The notes below the pieces were generated by a model. That model searched no databases and was not told where the DNA came from. It saw nothing but the letters and a program-made list of their open reading frames with translations. A program made the translations under genes and the position numbers. From Methylococcus sp. EFPC2 (lineage in GTDB: Bacteria > Pseudomonadota > Gammaproteobacteria > Methylococcales > Methylococcaceae), in NCBI RefSeq assembly GCF_016925495.1, contig NZ_CP070491.1, positions 372,001 to 436,000 of the forward strand: DNA of 64,000 nt, in the 5' to 3' direction. Shown here piece by piece: positions 43,735 through 52,578 of this stretch (its first letter is position 1; every line of letters begins with the position of its first letter).

Positions 43735-45093
43735 ATGACCGATCAACGCTTGCTTCATGCGCAATGGTCTTCGCGCACGGCATTTATCCTGGCCGCCAGC
43801 GGTTCCGCCATCGGGCTGGGCAATATCTGGAAGTTTCCCTATCTGGCCGGCGAATTCGGCGGCGGTGCCTTCGTGGTCACCTATCTGCTGTGCGTGGCCT
43901 TGATCGGCGTACCGATCATGATCGCCGAGACCCTGCTGGGCCGTCGCGGGCGGCAGAGTCCCATCAACACCATGCTGACGCTCGCGGAAGAGGCCAAGGC
44001 CAGTCCTTATTGGCGCTATACGGGCTGGCTGGGTGTGGCCGCCGGTTTTCTGATCTTGTCCTATTACAGTGTCATCGCCGGCTGGGCGATGGCCTATATC
44101 TTCAAGATCAATAGCGCATTGTTTGTGAATATCGACGCCGAGCAGACCGGCCGCTTTTTCGAAGCGTTCAAGTCGTCGCCGGAGTTCCAGTCGATCTGGC
44201 ACACCTTGTTCATGATCGCCACCGTGGCCATTGTCAGCCGCGGAGTCAGCGGCGGCCTGGAGCGAGCCAGCCGCTATCTGATGCCGGCGCTGTTCGCCAT
44301 GCTGGTGGCGCTGGATGTTTACGCCATGAATTCCGGAGGGTTCGGCCGCGGCTTCGCCTTTCTGTTTTATCCCGATTTCGACAAGCTGACGGGGGAGGGG
44401 GTGTTGGCGGCCATGGGGCAGGCATTTTTTTCCTTGGGGCTAGGCATGGGTTCCATCATGGTCTACGGGTCTTATCTACCGTCACACGTATCCATCGCCC
44501 GCTCCAGTCTATTCGTCGCGTCGGCCGATACCGTGGTTGCTCTGATGGCCGGTCTTGCGATTTTTCCCCTGGTTTTCGCTCATGGACTGGAGCCTGGCAT
44601 GGGGCCGGGGCTGATCTTCCAAACCCTGCCCATAGCGTTTGGCCAGATGCCTGCCGGCTGGTTGTTCGGCATGGTGTTCTTCGTGCTGGTTTTCTTCGCA
44701 GCCATCACGTCCGCGGTGGCCCTGATCGAGCCGGCCGTCGCCTGGCTGTCGGAAAACCTGGGATTGAGCCGCAAGCAGGCCAGTCTCTATGCCGGCGCCG
44801 CCTGCTGGTTCATCGGGCTGGGCAGCGCTTTTTCCTTCAATATTTGGTCGGAGGTGAAACTGTTCGGCAAGACCGTGTTCGAACTGGTCGATTTCCTCAC
44901 GGCCAATTTGATGTTGCCGCTGGGCGGCGTGTTGGTGGCCCTGTTCGCGGGCTGGGTGATGAAGCGCGAGATCAGCGAGGCCGAACTGGAACTCGGTGAG
45001 GGTAGGGCTTATCCGGCCTGGCGGGTGTTGATACGCTATGTCGCGCCGCTGGGCGTGTTGATGGTATTTCTCGATGCCTTCGGAGTTTTGTAG
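43735..45093 (+). CDS. Neurotransmitter:sodium symporter (NSS) family transporter
   Basis: 452 residues, about 11-12 membrane helices as in LeuT-type bacterial members. The first helix contains the sodium- and substrate-site motif ASGSAIGLGNIWKFPYLAGE. GLGMGSIMVYGSYLP and SAVALIEPAVAWLSENLG mark later helices. It probably imports an amino acid with Na+; the substrate is unknown. It stands between smpB and ratA, which are usually direct neighbours, and ends 3 bp before ratA. Confidence 0.92.
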   Translation: MTDQRLLHAQWSSRTAFILAASGSAIGLGNIWKFPYLAGEFGGGAFVVTYLLCVALIGVPIMIAETLLGRRGRQSPINTMLTLAEEAKASPYWRYTGWLGVAAGFLILSYYSVIAGWAMAYIFKINSALFVNIDAEQTGRFFEAFKSSPEFQSIWHTLFMIATVAIVSRGVSGGLERASRYLMPALFAMLVALDVYAMNSGGFGRGFAFLFYPDFDKLTGEGVLAAMGQAFFSLGLGMGSIMVYGSYLPSHVSIARSSLFVASADTVVALMAGLAIFPLVFAHGLEPGMGPGLIFQTLPIAFGQMPAGWLFGMVFFVLVFFAAITSAVALIEPAVAWLSENLGLSRKQASLYAGAACWFIGLGSAFSFNIWSEVKLFGKTVFELVDFLTANLMLPLGGVLVALFAGWVMKREISEAELELGEGRAYPAWRVLIRYVAPLGVLMVFLDAFGVL

Positions 45094-45096
45094 GTC

Positions 45097-45552
45097 ATGA
45101 CCACAGTGCAAAAAAGCGCGCTGGTGCGGTTTCCGGCGCATCTGATGTTCGAGTTGGTGGACGATATTGCGTCCTACCCGAAGTTCCTGCCGTGGTGCAG
45201 CGCCAGTCGCATCCTCAGGCGTTCCGGCGACGTCGTCGATGCGGAATTGGACGTCGCGCGGGGTGGCTTTCATAAGTCCTTCGCGACGCGCAACACCGTT
45301 GTCGCACCGCGGGAGATCCGCATGAGCCTGCTCAGCGGGCCGTTCGAACATTTGAGCGGCGTATGGACCTTCACGCCTTTGCGGGACGACGCCAGCAAGA
45401 TCAGCCTGGATCTGGAGTTCGAAATGTCCGGCAAGCTGGCCAGCCTGGCTTTCGGCGCCATTTTCAACCAGATCTGCAATACCATGGTGACGGCATTCTG
45501 CGATCGCGCCAAGGCGCTCTACATCTACCATCATGAAGAAGATGAAAATTGA
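45097..45552 (+). CDS. ratA: RatA/Coq10-like START-domain protein
   Basis: 151 residues. KSALVRFPAHLMFELVDDIA and YPKFLPWCSASRIL are the conserved opening of the RatA (YfjG)/COQ10 family. E. coli RatA was described as inhibiting 70S assembly, while COQ10 relatives bind ubiquinone; the second role may be the general one. It overlaps the rnfH-like gene by 20 bp, the conserved ratA-ratB order beside smpB. Confidence 0.92.
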   Translation: MTTVQKSALVRFPAHLMFELVDDIASYPKFLPWCSASRILRRSGDVVDAELDVARGGFHKSFATRNTVVAPREIRMSLLSGPFEHLSGVWTFTPLRDDASKISLDLEFEMSGKLASLAFGAIFNQICNTMVTAFCDRAKALYIYHHEEDEN

Positions 45553-45823
45553 AGTGGCCTACGCCAAGCCGGGCGAGCAAGTTTTACTGGCCTTGGATGT
45601 GCTAGAGGGAAGCACGGCGGAGCAGGCCATCCGGCAGTCCGGTATTCTGGAGCGGTTTCCCGAAATCGATTTGGAACAGGCCAAGATCGGTATTTACAGC
45701 AAGCCCTGCAAATTGGATCAGCCGGTGAAATCCGGCGATCGCTTGGAAATTTACCGCCCGCTGATCGCCGATCCCAAGGAAGCTCGCCGTAACCGGGCGG
45801 CGAAGAAGGGCGAAGCGGGGTGA
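45533..45823 (+). CDS. rnfH: RnfH family protein (RatB-like, ubiquitin fold)
   Basis: 96 residues. KIEVAYAKPGEQVLLALDVL and KIGIYSKPCKLDQPVKSGDR with EIYRPLIADPKEARRNRA are diagnostic of the RnfH family, a small beta-grasp protein of unclear function. ATG 45542 is an alternative start. Translation is probably coupled to ratA by the 20-bp overlap. A perfect palindromic terminator follows. Confidence 0.93.
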   Translation: MKKMKIEVAYAKPGEQVLLALDVLEGSTAEQAIRQSGILERFPEIDLEQAKIGIYSKPCKLDQPVKSGDRLEIYRPLIADPKEARRNRAAKKGEAG

Positions 45824-45848
45824 CGAGGGTTGTGGAATGGAGGGCACG

Positions 45849-45880
45849 AAAAAAGGCGGATCGATCGATCCGCCTTTTTT
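45849..45880. terminator. Perfect bidirectional terminator
   Basis: A 32-bp perfect palindrome: six A, GGCGGATCGATCGATCCGCC, six T. It serves the convergent rnfH and outer-membrane protein genes. Confidence 0.93.
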
Positions 45881-45939
45881 GTCACCCCAGTTCGGGTTAC
45901 GCGCGATGAAGCCGCCAACCCGACCTGCGTGTATGGGCT

Positions 45940-46869
45940 TTAGAAGCCGAAGCCCAGGTAGGCACCGGTGGTGAAGCCGTCGGTGTCGACGCCTTTGAGC
46001 GTCACGCCGCTATTCTTGTTCTTGATGTCCAGATCGTCACCGGTGAAGTGGTAGCGGAAGTCCAGGCCGGCATACAGATCACGCCAGATGCGGTATTCCG
46101 CGCCGGTGCCGACCATCAGGCCCGGATTCAGCACGGTTACGCCGGACGACGGCGGGGAGATGACATGGATGCCCAGGCCGAACGGGATGATCCAGGGGCG
46201 GAAGTCGCCGAACTGGTTGAACTTGATCTTGGGCGCCGCGGTCAGGGTGAACTGGGTGATCTTGTTCTCGATAGTACCAAGAACATTTCCTACGGTACCG
46301 CCGGCACCGTCTCCGATAGCCGCCGCTGCAACCAACGTATTGGTGCTGGTGCCATAGTTCTTGTATTCGAACATCACTTCACCATCCACCGAAGCGAAAT
46401 CGGTCAAGCCCCAGAGATCGTCGGTCAGGCGGTGGTCGAAGCCGGCGCCGACATACCAGCCGTCGCCATCTTTGTCATGGGTGGTAACGCCAGCGGTGGC
46501 GTTATCCACTAGCAATTCATTGGTGCGGGCATGTTCCAAAGCTGCGTAACCGCCGCGGAAGAACAGCAGGTCGTGATGGCTCTTTTCATGCTCTTCGGCT
46601 TCGGCGAACTTCTGATCCACCTGAGCCTGATGAGCTTCAACCTTGGCAGTTGCGGCTTTGACATCGGCCTTGGTCTCGGCGCGGGACTTGGCTACTTCTG
46701 AGCGCAGCGCGGTCAGTTCCTGCTCGAGTTGAATCAGGCGCTTTTCCAGTGCGGACTGGACGGTCGGGGCCGGAGAGGCCTTCTTGTCGGCGGCAGTAGC
46801 CGCTTGCGGTGCCATGGCGACCGCCGCTAAGGCAGCGGCGGTCATCAAACCGGTTTTCATCTTGTTCAT
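45940..46869 (-). CDS. Outer-membrane beta-barrel protein with N-terminal coiled coil
   Basis: 309 residues. A signal peptide (LMTAAALAAVAMAPQAATA) is followed by a coiled coil of about 70 residues (LEKRLIQLEQELTALRSEVA and a following Lys/Ala/Glu-rich part), then a barrel-like domain rich in aromatic strands ending GAYLGFGF with terminal Phe. The coiled coil could anchor to peptidoglycan or trimerise. The ribosome site (GGGAGGTTAACCCT) is strong. No specific family was named; porin-like or surface-layer-associated proteins are options. Confidence 0.75.
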   Translation of the reverse strand: MNKMKTGLMTAAALAAVAMAPQAATAADKKASPAPTVQSALEKRLIQLEQELTALRSEVAKSRAETKADVKAATAKVEAHQAQVDQKFAEAEEHEKSHHDLLFFRGGYAALEHARTNELLVDNATAGVTTHDKDGDGWYVGAGFDHRLTDDLWGLTDFASVDGEVMFEYKNYGTSTNTLVAAAAIGDGAGGTVGNVLGTIENKITQFTLTAAPKIKFNQFGDFRPWIIPFGLGIHVISPPSSGVTVLNPGLMVGTGAEYRIWRDLYAGLDFRYHFTGDDLDIKNKNSGVTLKGVDTDGFTTGAYLGFGF

Positions 46870-47458
46870 TAGGGTTAACCTCCCTCAGCTTGGTTTGGAT
46901 TTTTTATCCGTTGTAATAATGCAACAAAAAGTTGCAGTACGGTCAAGACTGTAGCAGAAGATCATAAATGCAACAACCTGCCCGGATGACTTATAGGGAA
47001 AAATGCTTAAATTTCAAGCGAAACAATGAGCTAGGTCAAACAAAGCGACAAACGGGATGTTGTTAAAAGCACGAATAGTTGGAGCATGTCCGGGCGAGGA
47101 TGGCCTGAGAAATCCCAGGATTTATCACACAGCTTTCGTTAACTGCGCTCCTATCGAAGCTTCCATCCGGGTCGATGCTTGTTTATCCCCAACCGATAGA
47201 TAGAAGGTCGCGATACGATCGGCTGGGTTTTAGCATGGCCGTAGTGTGAGTGCTGTCTGAACGGTACTCGTGGGTTTCTGGATTCGGTGCCATGGCATCG
47301 ATAGTGCCGGTGTGTCCAACTGTTTGAAACGGGAAACAGTCGGTCAGGCAACATGAGAAAATGGCCGTGTTGCGTTTATAATGCGCGTTTTTACGCGCGG
47401 GCGAGGCGTTTCGAGGGCTTCGTTCATGGCGCAGAAACACACTGAAATAGAGGCAGAA
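46870..47458. other. Long intergenic region between the barrel gene and mcl
   Basis: No gene seen; open frames on either strand lack homology. The left part (46870-47010) is AT-rich and should hold the promoter of the barrel gene. The right part has a dyad CTGTTT-8-AAACAG (about 47320-47339) and TATAAT at 47377-47382 without a good -35, followed by a GCGCG/CGCGC hairpin, probably the mcl promoter and leader. An activator-dependent promoter is possible. Confidence 0.45.
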
Positions 47459-48427
47459 ATGGCTGTGAAAGACCGTTTGCACCGCAGCGAACTCGCGGTT
47501 CCGGGCAGTAACAAGCGTATGTTGGAAAAAGCGCCGGACGCGGGTGCCGACATCGTATTCCTCGATCTTGAGGACGCCGTCGCGCCCGATGACAAGGAAC
47601 AGGCGCGCGTCAACATCATCGAGGCGCTGAACACTTACGACTGGTCCAAATGTGCGGTTTCCATCCGTATCAACGGTCTCGACACCCATTACGCCTACCG
47701 CGATCTGGTCGATATCGTCGAAGCCTGCGGCGACAAGCTGGACACCATATTGATCCCCAAAGTGGGCTCGGCCGCCGACGTATTGTTCGTCGCAACCATG
47801 CTGTCGCAGATCGAAGCCTATAAAGGCTACAAGCAAATCAACATCCATGTGTTGATCGAAACCGCCTTGGGAATGGCCAACGTGGAGGAGATCGCCCGCA
47901 CCTGCCCCGAGCGCATGGAGGCCATGGTATTCGGTGTGGCCGACTACGCCGCTTCGGTGCGCGCTAGGACCACCAACATCGGCGGGGCCAACCCGGATTA
48001 CGGCCTGTTGACCGACCCCGACGAAAACGGCGCGCGCGCCTATCACTGGGGCGACCAGTGGCACTTCGGCATCTCCCGCATGGTTGCCGCCTGCCGCGCC
48101 TACGGCCTGCGTCCCATCGACGGACCGTTCGGCGATTTCAACGATCCGGAAGGTTTCCGCGCCGCCGCTCGGCGCGCGGCTGCACTGGGTTGCGAGGGCA
48201 AATGGGCGATCCATCCCTCGCAGGTGGCCTTGTGCAACGAAATCTACACGCCGACGGAAAAGGAAGTCACCCGCGCCTACCGTATCCTGGAAGCCATGGA
48301 GCAGGCCGCGAAAGAAGGCAAGGGCGCCGTTTCCCTGGATGGCCGCCTGATCGACGCGGCTTCCATCCGCATGGCCGAGAACGTGGTGCGTCAGGTTAAG
48401 ACCATACAGGCTAGAGAGTCCGCTTAA
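47459..48427 (+). CDS. mcl: Malyl-CoA lyase (serine cycle)
   Basis: 322 residues from ATG 47459 (GAGG six bases upstream), matching the length of Methylobacterium MclA; upstream starts at 47381 and 47426 are open, but the first overlaps the -10 box. Motifs: RLHRSELAVPGSNKRMLEKA, DIVFLDLEDAVAPDDKEQAR (Glu/Asp for Mg), IETALGMANVEEI and GFGDYAAS-type VFGVADYAASVRAR. It cleaves malyl-CoA to glyoxylate and acetyl-CoA. It sits with mtkA and mtkB, the enzymes making malyl-CoA. Confidence 0.95.
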   Translation: MAVKDRLHRSELAVPGSNKRMLEKAPDAGADIVFLDLEDAVAPDDKEQARVNIIEALNTYDWSKCAVSIRINGLDTHYAYRDLVDIVEACGDKLDTILIPKVGSAADVLFVATMLSQIEAYKGYKQINIHVLIETALGMANVEEIARTCPERMEAMVFGVADYAASVRARTTNIGGANPDYGLLTDPDENGARAYHWGDQWHFGISRMVAACRAYGLRPIDGPFGDFNDPEGFRAAARRAAALGCEGKWAIHPSQVALCNEIYTPTEKEVTRAYRILEAMEQAAKEGKGAVSLDGRLIDAASIRMAENVVRQVKTIQARESA

Positions 48428-48430
48428 TCT

Positions 48431-48507
48431 GGTAGGGCGGGTTAGGCGCAGCCGTAACCCGCCGAATTGTTTGAACGGTGGGTTACGCTGCGCTAACCCA
48501 CCCTACC
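48431..48507. repeat. Inverted REP-like pair (variant family A) between mcl and mtkA
   Basis: GGTAGGGCGGGTTAGGCGCA through AACCCGCC, a 13-bp spacer, then GGTGGGTTACGCTGCG through CCCACCCTACC. It has the same design as the pairs near the REP transposase but diverged sequence. It may stabilise mcl mRNA or reduce read-through into mtkA. Confidence 0.8.
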
Positions 48508-48526
48508 TCTGAGGAGATTGCAATCC

Positions 48527-49699
48527 GTGAATATTCATGAATATCAGGCGAAGGAACTGCTTAAAACCTACGGCGTATCCGTCCCCGCCGGTGCGGTGGC
48601 TTACTCGGACAAGCAGGCGGCCCAGGTGGCCGAGGAAATCGGCGGCAGCCGCTGGGTGGTCAAGGCCCAGATCCATGCCGGCGGCCGCGGCAAGGCCGGC
48701 GGTGTGAAAGTGGTCGACAGCATCGACGAGGTTCGCAAGGCTGCCGACACGCTGATCGGCACGCACCTGGTTACCCATCAGACCGGCCCCGAAGGCACGC
48801 TGGTGCAGCGGGTGTGGATAGAGCAGGCCAGCCAGATCAAGCAGGAATACTACCTGGGCTTCGTCATCGATCGGGCCACCCAGCGCATCACCTTGATCGC
48901 TTCCGCCGAGGGCGGCGTGGAGATCGAAGAGGTCGCCAAGCATCATCCGGAAAAAATCATCAAGGAAGTGGTCGATCCGGCCATCGGCCTGCTCGACTTT
49001 CAGTGCCGCAAGGTCGCCACGTCCATCGGCCTGAAGGGCAAGCTGATGCAGCAGGCCGTCAAGCTGATGAAATCCATCTACCGCTGCATGCGCGACCGCG
49101 ACGCCTTGCAGGCCGAAATCAATCCTCTGGCCGTGGTGTCTTCGGACGGTCAGGACCGTTTGATCGTGCTGGATGCCAAGTTCAACTTCGACGACAACGC
49201 CTTGTACCGCCAGGCGGCAGTCGCCGAACTGCGCGACCTGGCCGAGGAGGATCCGAAAGAGGTCGAGGCCACCGGTCACGGCCTCAATTACATCGCCCTG
49301 GACGGCAACATCGGCTGCATCGTCAACGGCGCGGGCCTGGCCATGGCCTCGCTGGACGCGATCACCCTGCATGGCGGCAAGCCGGCCAATTTCCTGGACG
49401 TCGGCGGCGGCGCCTCGCCGGAGAAGGTCACCAACGCCTGCCGTATCGTGCTGGAGGACGCCAACGTCAAATGCATCCTGGTCAACATCTTCGCCGGCAT
49501 CAACCGCTGCGACTGGATCGCCCAGGGCCTGATCCAGGCCTGCAACGCCTTGCAGATCAAGGTCCCCTTGATCGTGCGCCTGGCCGGCACCAACGTTGAG
49601 GAGGGCCGTAAGATCCTGGCGGAATCGGGCCTGTCATTCATCACGGTGGAAAATCTGGATGCCGCCGCGGCCAAGGCCGTCGAAATCGTCAACGGGTGA
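48527..49699 (+). CDS. mtkA: Malate-CoA ligase (malate thiokinase) beta subunit
   Basis: 390 residues from GTG 48527, ten bases after GAGGAG; a TTG at 48518 sits too close to that site. The ATP-grasp domain is of the succinyl-CoA synthetase beta type (NIHEYQAKELLKTYGVSVPA; AQIHAGGRGKAGGVK; GGGASPEKV; NIFAGINRCDWIAQGL). The sequence follows Methylobacterium MtkA closely, as I remember it, and the mcl/mtkB context favours malate over succinate as substrate. It activates malate with CoA and ATP in the serine cycle. Confidence 0.93.
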   Translation: MNIHEYQAKELLKTYGVSVPAGAVAYSDKQAAQVAEEIGGSRWVVKAQIHAGGRGKAGGVKVVDSIDEVRKAADTLIGTHLVTHQTGPEGTLVQRVWIEQASQIKQEYYLGFVIDRATQRITLIASAEGGVEIEEVAKHHPEKIIKEVVDPAIGLLDFQCRKVATSIGLKGKLMQQAVKLMKSIYRCMRDRDALQAEINPLAVVSSDGQDRLIVLDAKFNFDDNALYRQAAVAELRDLAEEDPKEVEATGHGLNYIALDGNIGCIVNGAGLAMASLDAITLHGGKPANFLDVGGGASPEKVTNACRIVLEDANVKCILVNIFAGINRCDWIAQGLIQACNALQIKVPLIVRLAGTNVEEGRKILAESGLSFITVENLDAAAAKAVEIVNG

Positions 49700-49703
49700 A
49701 GCA

Positions 49704-50591
49704 ATGAGCGTATTTGTAAACAAGAACTCCAAGGTCATATTCCAGGGCTTCACCGGCGAACACGCCACCTTCCACGCCCAGGACGCCATCAAGATCGGCA
49801 CCAACGTGGTCGGCGGCGTCACGCCCGGCAAAGGCGGCACCACCCATCTGGGCCTGCCGGTTTTCGACACCGTGGCCGAGGCGGTAAAGGCGACCGGGGC
49901 GGACGTTTCCGCCGTGTTTGTGCCGCCGCCCTTCAATGCCGACGCGCTGATGGAAGCCATAGACGCCGGCATCAAGGTGGCCGTCACCATCGCCGACGGC
50001 ATCCCCATCCATGACATGATCCGCCTGCAGCGCTATCGCGTCGGACGGGATACCCTGGTCATCGGTCCGAACACGCCCGGCATCATCACGCCCGGCGAGT
50101 GCAAGGTCGGCATCATGCCGTCTCACATCTATAAGAAGGGCAATGTCGGCATCGTGTCCCGCTCCGGTACGCTGAACTACGAGGCGACCGAGCAGATGCT
50201 GGCTCTCGGCCTCGGCATCACCACCTCGGTCGGCATCGGCGGCGATCCCATCAACGGCATGGACTTCGTGACCGTGCTGCGGGCTTTCGAGCACGACCCG
50301 GAAACCAAGGCCGTGGTCATGATCGGCGAGATCGGCGGGCCGCAGGAAGTCGCCGCCGCACGCTGGGCCAAGGAAAACATGAAGAAACCGGTGATCGGCT
50401 TCGTCGCCGGCGTCGCCGCTCCGGCCGGCCGCCGCATGGGTCATGCGGGCGCCATCATTTCCAGCGAGGCCGACACCGCCGCTGCCAAGATGGACGCCAT
50501 GGAGGCCTTGGGGCTCTATGTCGCCCGCAATCCCGCGCACATCGGCCAAACCGTCTTGCGCGCCATGCAGGAGCACGGCATCGCCCCCTGA
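49704..50591 (+). CDS. mtkB: Malate-CoA ligase (malate thiokinase) alpha subunit
   Basis: 295 residues, 4 bp after mtkA. CoA-binding Rossmann part (KVIFQGFTGEHATFHAQDAI; GGVTPGKGGTTHLGLPVFDT) and the ligase part with GIVSRSGTLNYEATEQM, MIGEIGGPQEVAAA and the phosphohistidine region RRMGHAGAIIS, whose His is phosphorylated during catalysis. Forms the heteromer with MtkA. Two consecutive hairpins follow the stop codon. Confidence 0.94.
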   Translation: MSVFVNKNSKVIFQGFTGEHATFHAQDAIKIGTNVVGGVTPGKGGTTHLGLPVFDTVAEAVKATGADVSAVFVPPPFNADALMEAIDAGIKVAVTIADGIPIHDMIRLQRYRVGRDTLVIGPNTPGIITPGECKVGIMPSHIYKKGNVGIVSRSGTLNYEATEQMLALGLGITTSVGIGGDPINGMDFVTVLRAFEHDPETKAVVMIGEIGGPQEVAAARWAKENMKKPVIGFVAGVAAPAGRRMGHAGAIISSEADTAAAKMDAMEALGLYVARNPAHIGQTVLRAMQEHGIAP

Positions 50592-50641
50592 TCCTTCGTA
50601 TCAGGGGGAAGCAAAAAAACCGGCCTAGTGCCGGTTTTTTT
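50584..50641 (+). terminator. Double hairpin terminator after mtkB
   Basis: The first stem is CCCCCTGAT/ATCAGGGGG (50584-50608) and includes the stop codon. The second, ACCGGC/GCCGGT flanked by A and T runs (50613-50641), is a standard intrinsic terminator. Confidence 0.85.
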
Positions 50642-50714
50642 GTGGCGGGCGAAACTCCGGTCCGCACTTTCCATTATGCTAAGCCCCGTTCGATGGTAAC
50701 GTTGCGGGATTCCC

Positions 50715-51263
50715 ATGAAGCGACGTATAGGGTTGCCGATTCTAAGCGGATGCCTAGGCGTCTTGCTGGCGGGTTTAGGCTGCATGGTCGGAACGCCGGC
50801 CTGGGCGGAACCGATCTACCGCTGCGTCAGCGCTTCCGGCCGGCCGGCTTATGTGGCGAATCCGACCGGGTTGTCCAATTGCCAACCTGTCGAGGTGAAG
50901 GTCGACGAACCCAGCCCGGAAGACGTCAGGCGGGTGCAGGAAGAAAAGAGGCGCAAGGACGAGGAAGTCCGCATCAACGAGGAAAAAACCCGCGAAGAAC
51001 GCCTGATCCGTGCGCGCGAAGCGGAAGCGGAGGCCGCCCGGCGGCGGGCCCGCGCGGCCGAGGACGAGGTGCGGCTGTTGAAGCAGCGCCAGGCGGATCA
51101 GTACCGGCAGGACAATTCGCCTTATTGGCCTTATCCCATCTATATTCCGCAGCAACCGCGCATGCCGCATCGGCATCCCGATGCGCCCAGGCCCTCGTCC
51201 CCGCCGCCGGCGAGAGCGCCTCAGCCTTTCGGCGTCCCGCCGCAGCCGCCGGGAAATCGCTAG
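50715..51263 (+). CDS. Exported DUF4124-like protein with coiled coil and Pro-rich tail
   Basis: 182 residues. A signal peptide (LSGCLGVLLAGLGCMVGTPAWA) ends near residue 32 (written here in full length 22 would exceed the core, the cleavage is after TPAWA). A short DUF4124-like domain (YRCVSASGRPAYVANPTGLS) with two cysteines follows. Residues about 72-130 form a highly charged Glu/Arg coiled coil. The tail is rich in Pro. Probably periplasmic; function unknown. Its end overlaps the convergent sufT end by 4 bp. Confidence 0.75.
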   Translation: MKRRIGLPILSGCLGVLLAGLGCMVGTPAWAEPIYRCVSASGRPAYVANPTGLSNCQPVEVKVDEPSPEDVRRVQEEKRRKDEEVRINEEKTREERLIRAREAEAEAARRRARAAEDEVRLLKQRQADQYRQDNSPYWPYPIYIPQQPRMPHRHPDAPRPSSPPPARAPQPFGVPPQPPGNR

Positions 51264-51808
51264 ATCATCCCCAGTTGCAGCTTGGCGATTTCCGACATCA
51301 TGTCGCGCGACCAGGGCGGGTCGAACACGACCTCGACGTTCACCGCCGCCACGCCGGGCAGGTTTTTTACCGCCAACTCGACATCGTGTTGCAGGATGGG
51401 CCCCATGCCGCAACCGGGCGCGGTGAGGGTCATGGTGACGTCGACGGCGTGGCCGCCTTCCGGAAGCGCTTTGACCTTGCAGTGATAGACGAGTCCCAGG
51501 TCGACGATGTTGACCGGGATTTCCGGGTCGAAGATGGTCTTCATGACTTCCCAGGCATTCTTCTCCACCGTTTCGGCATCTTCGCCCGGCTCCAGATGGC
51601 TGAGACTGGGCGGTTCCTTGCCGATGGCATCGGCGTCCGCGCCGGCGATGCGTACCATGTAGCCCCGCTCGGTGGTGACGGTGAAATTGCCGCCCAGGGA
51701 TTGAAATAGCGTGACGACGTGGCCTTGGGGCAGGACGGTGGGGGAGCCGTCCGGAATTTGAACGACATTGACATCGCGTTGCAGGACGATGCTTTCACGA
51801 CCGTACAT
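51260..51808 (-). CDS. sufT: Fe-S assembly-associated protein SufT (MIP18/DUF59 family)
   Basis: 182 residues. The N-terminal extension (VLQRDVNVVQIPDGSPTVLP) is typical of SufT, and the DUF59 domain carries IFDPEIPVNIVDLGLVYHCK and MTLTAPGCGMGPIL with the reactive Cys, ending VVFDPPWSRDMMSE. It supports maturation of iron-sulfur proteins. No other suf or isc genes are in the window. Confidence 0.92.
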   Translation of the reverse strand: MYGRESIVLQRDVNVVQIPDGSPTVLPQGHVVTLFQSLGGNFTVTTERGYMVRIAGADADAIGKEPPSLSHLEPGEDAETVEKNAWEVMKTIFDPEIPVNIVDLGLVYHCKVKALPEGGHAVDVTMTLTAPGCGMGPILQHDVELAVKNLPGVAAVNVEVVFDPPWSRDMMSEIAKLQLGMI

Positions 51809-51840
51809 GGGGAACTCCGGGTATAGATGCGTGGGATGGT

Positions 51841-52578
51841 TCAGGAGCGGTCAATCAACCACTCTTTAGGGGCCGTCGTAGCCGATCCGAGCAGGCTGGC
51901 GAGGGTTTCCGCGAGATCGTCGGGCCTGCGGCGTTGTTCGGGGTGCTCGCCGGGGTGGGTGTGCCGGCGGATGGGGCTGTCTATTGCTCCCGGAATCAGC
52001 AGGTGGGCGCGCACCCGGCCTTCGCCTTCCAGTTCCTGGGCGAGCATGCGGGCCAGGGCTTCCAGGGCGATCTTGGCCAATCCGTATCCGCCCCAATAGG
52101 CCTGACCACGGCGGGCCGAGGCGTCGCTGGTGAAGACGACGGCCGCATCGCCGGTTTGCCGCAGCAGCGGAAGCAGGGCGCGCGTGAGGCCATGGGCCGC
52201 GCTCAGGTTGACCCGCAGCAAATGTTCCAGACCGGCCTGGGTCAAGTCGGCCAGCGGCCCGAGATTGCCGGGGGCCGCCGCGCAATGCAGTATCCCGTGT
52301 AGTCCGCCGAACTGTCCCAGGAGGATGTCCGCCAGTTCGGCATGGTCGGCGTCGCCCGCCTTGGCCAGATCGAGCGGATACAAGGCCGGCTGACGGTGAC
52401 CATGCGATACCAATTCGTCGGAAAGCGTTTCGAGCTTGCTGACTACCCGGTCCAGCAGCACCAGTTGCGCGCCCCGCTCGGCGCAGGCTCTGGCCGCCAC
52501 GCCGCCGAGTCCGCCGCCCGCACCCGTTATCAGGATGCACCGGCCGGCCAGTGAAGCAGATTCGGCGGGACGGCTCAT
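51841..52578 (-). CDS. YciK-type short-chain dehydrogenase/reductase
   Basis: 245 residues from ATG 52578, which overlaps the stop of the phosphatase gene; the longer open frame to 52782 is antisense-like. Classical SDR features are TGAGGGLGGVAARA (NAD(P) binding), the catalytic Ser in FTSDASARRG, and YxxxK in YGLAKIALEAL. E. coli YciK is a homologue of unknown physiological substrate. Last gene of the operon TRZ/ATZ-ubiG-phosphatase-yciK. Confidence 0.9.
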   Translation of the reverse strand: MSRPAESASLAGRCILITGAGGGLGGVAARACAERGAQLVLLDRVVSKLETLSDELVSHGHRQPALYPLDLAKAGDADHAELADILLGQFGGLHGILHCAAAPGNLGPLADLTQAGLEHLLRVNLSAAHGLTRALLPLLRQTGDAAVVFTSDASARRGQAYWGGYGLAKIALEALARMLAQELEGEGRVRAHLLIPGAIDSPIRRHTHPGEHPEQRRRPDDLAETLASLLGSATTAPKEWLIDRS

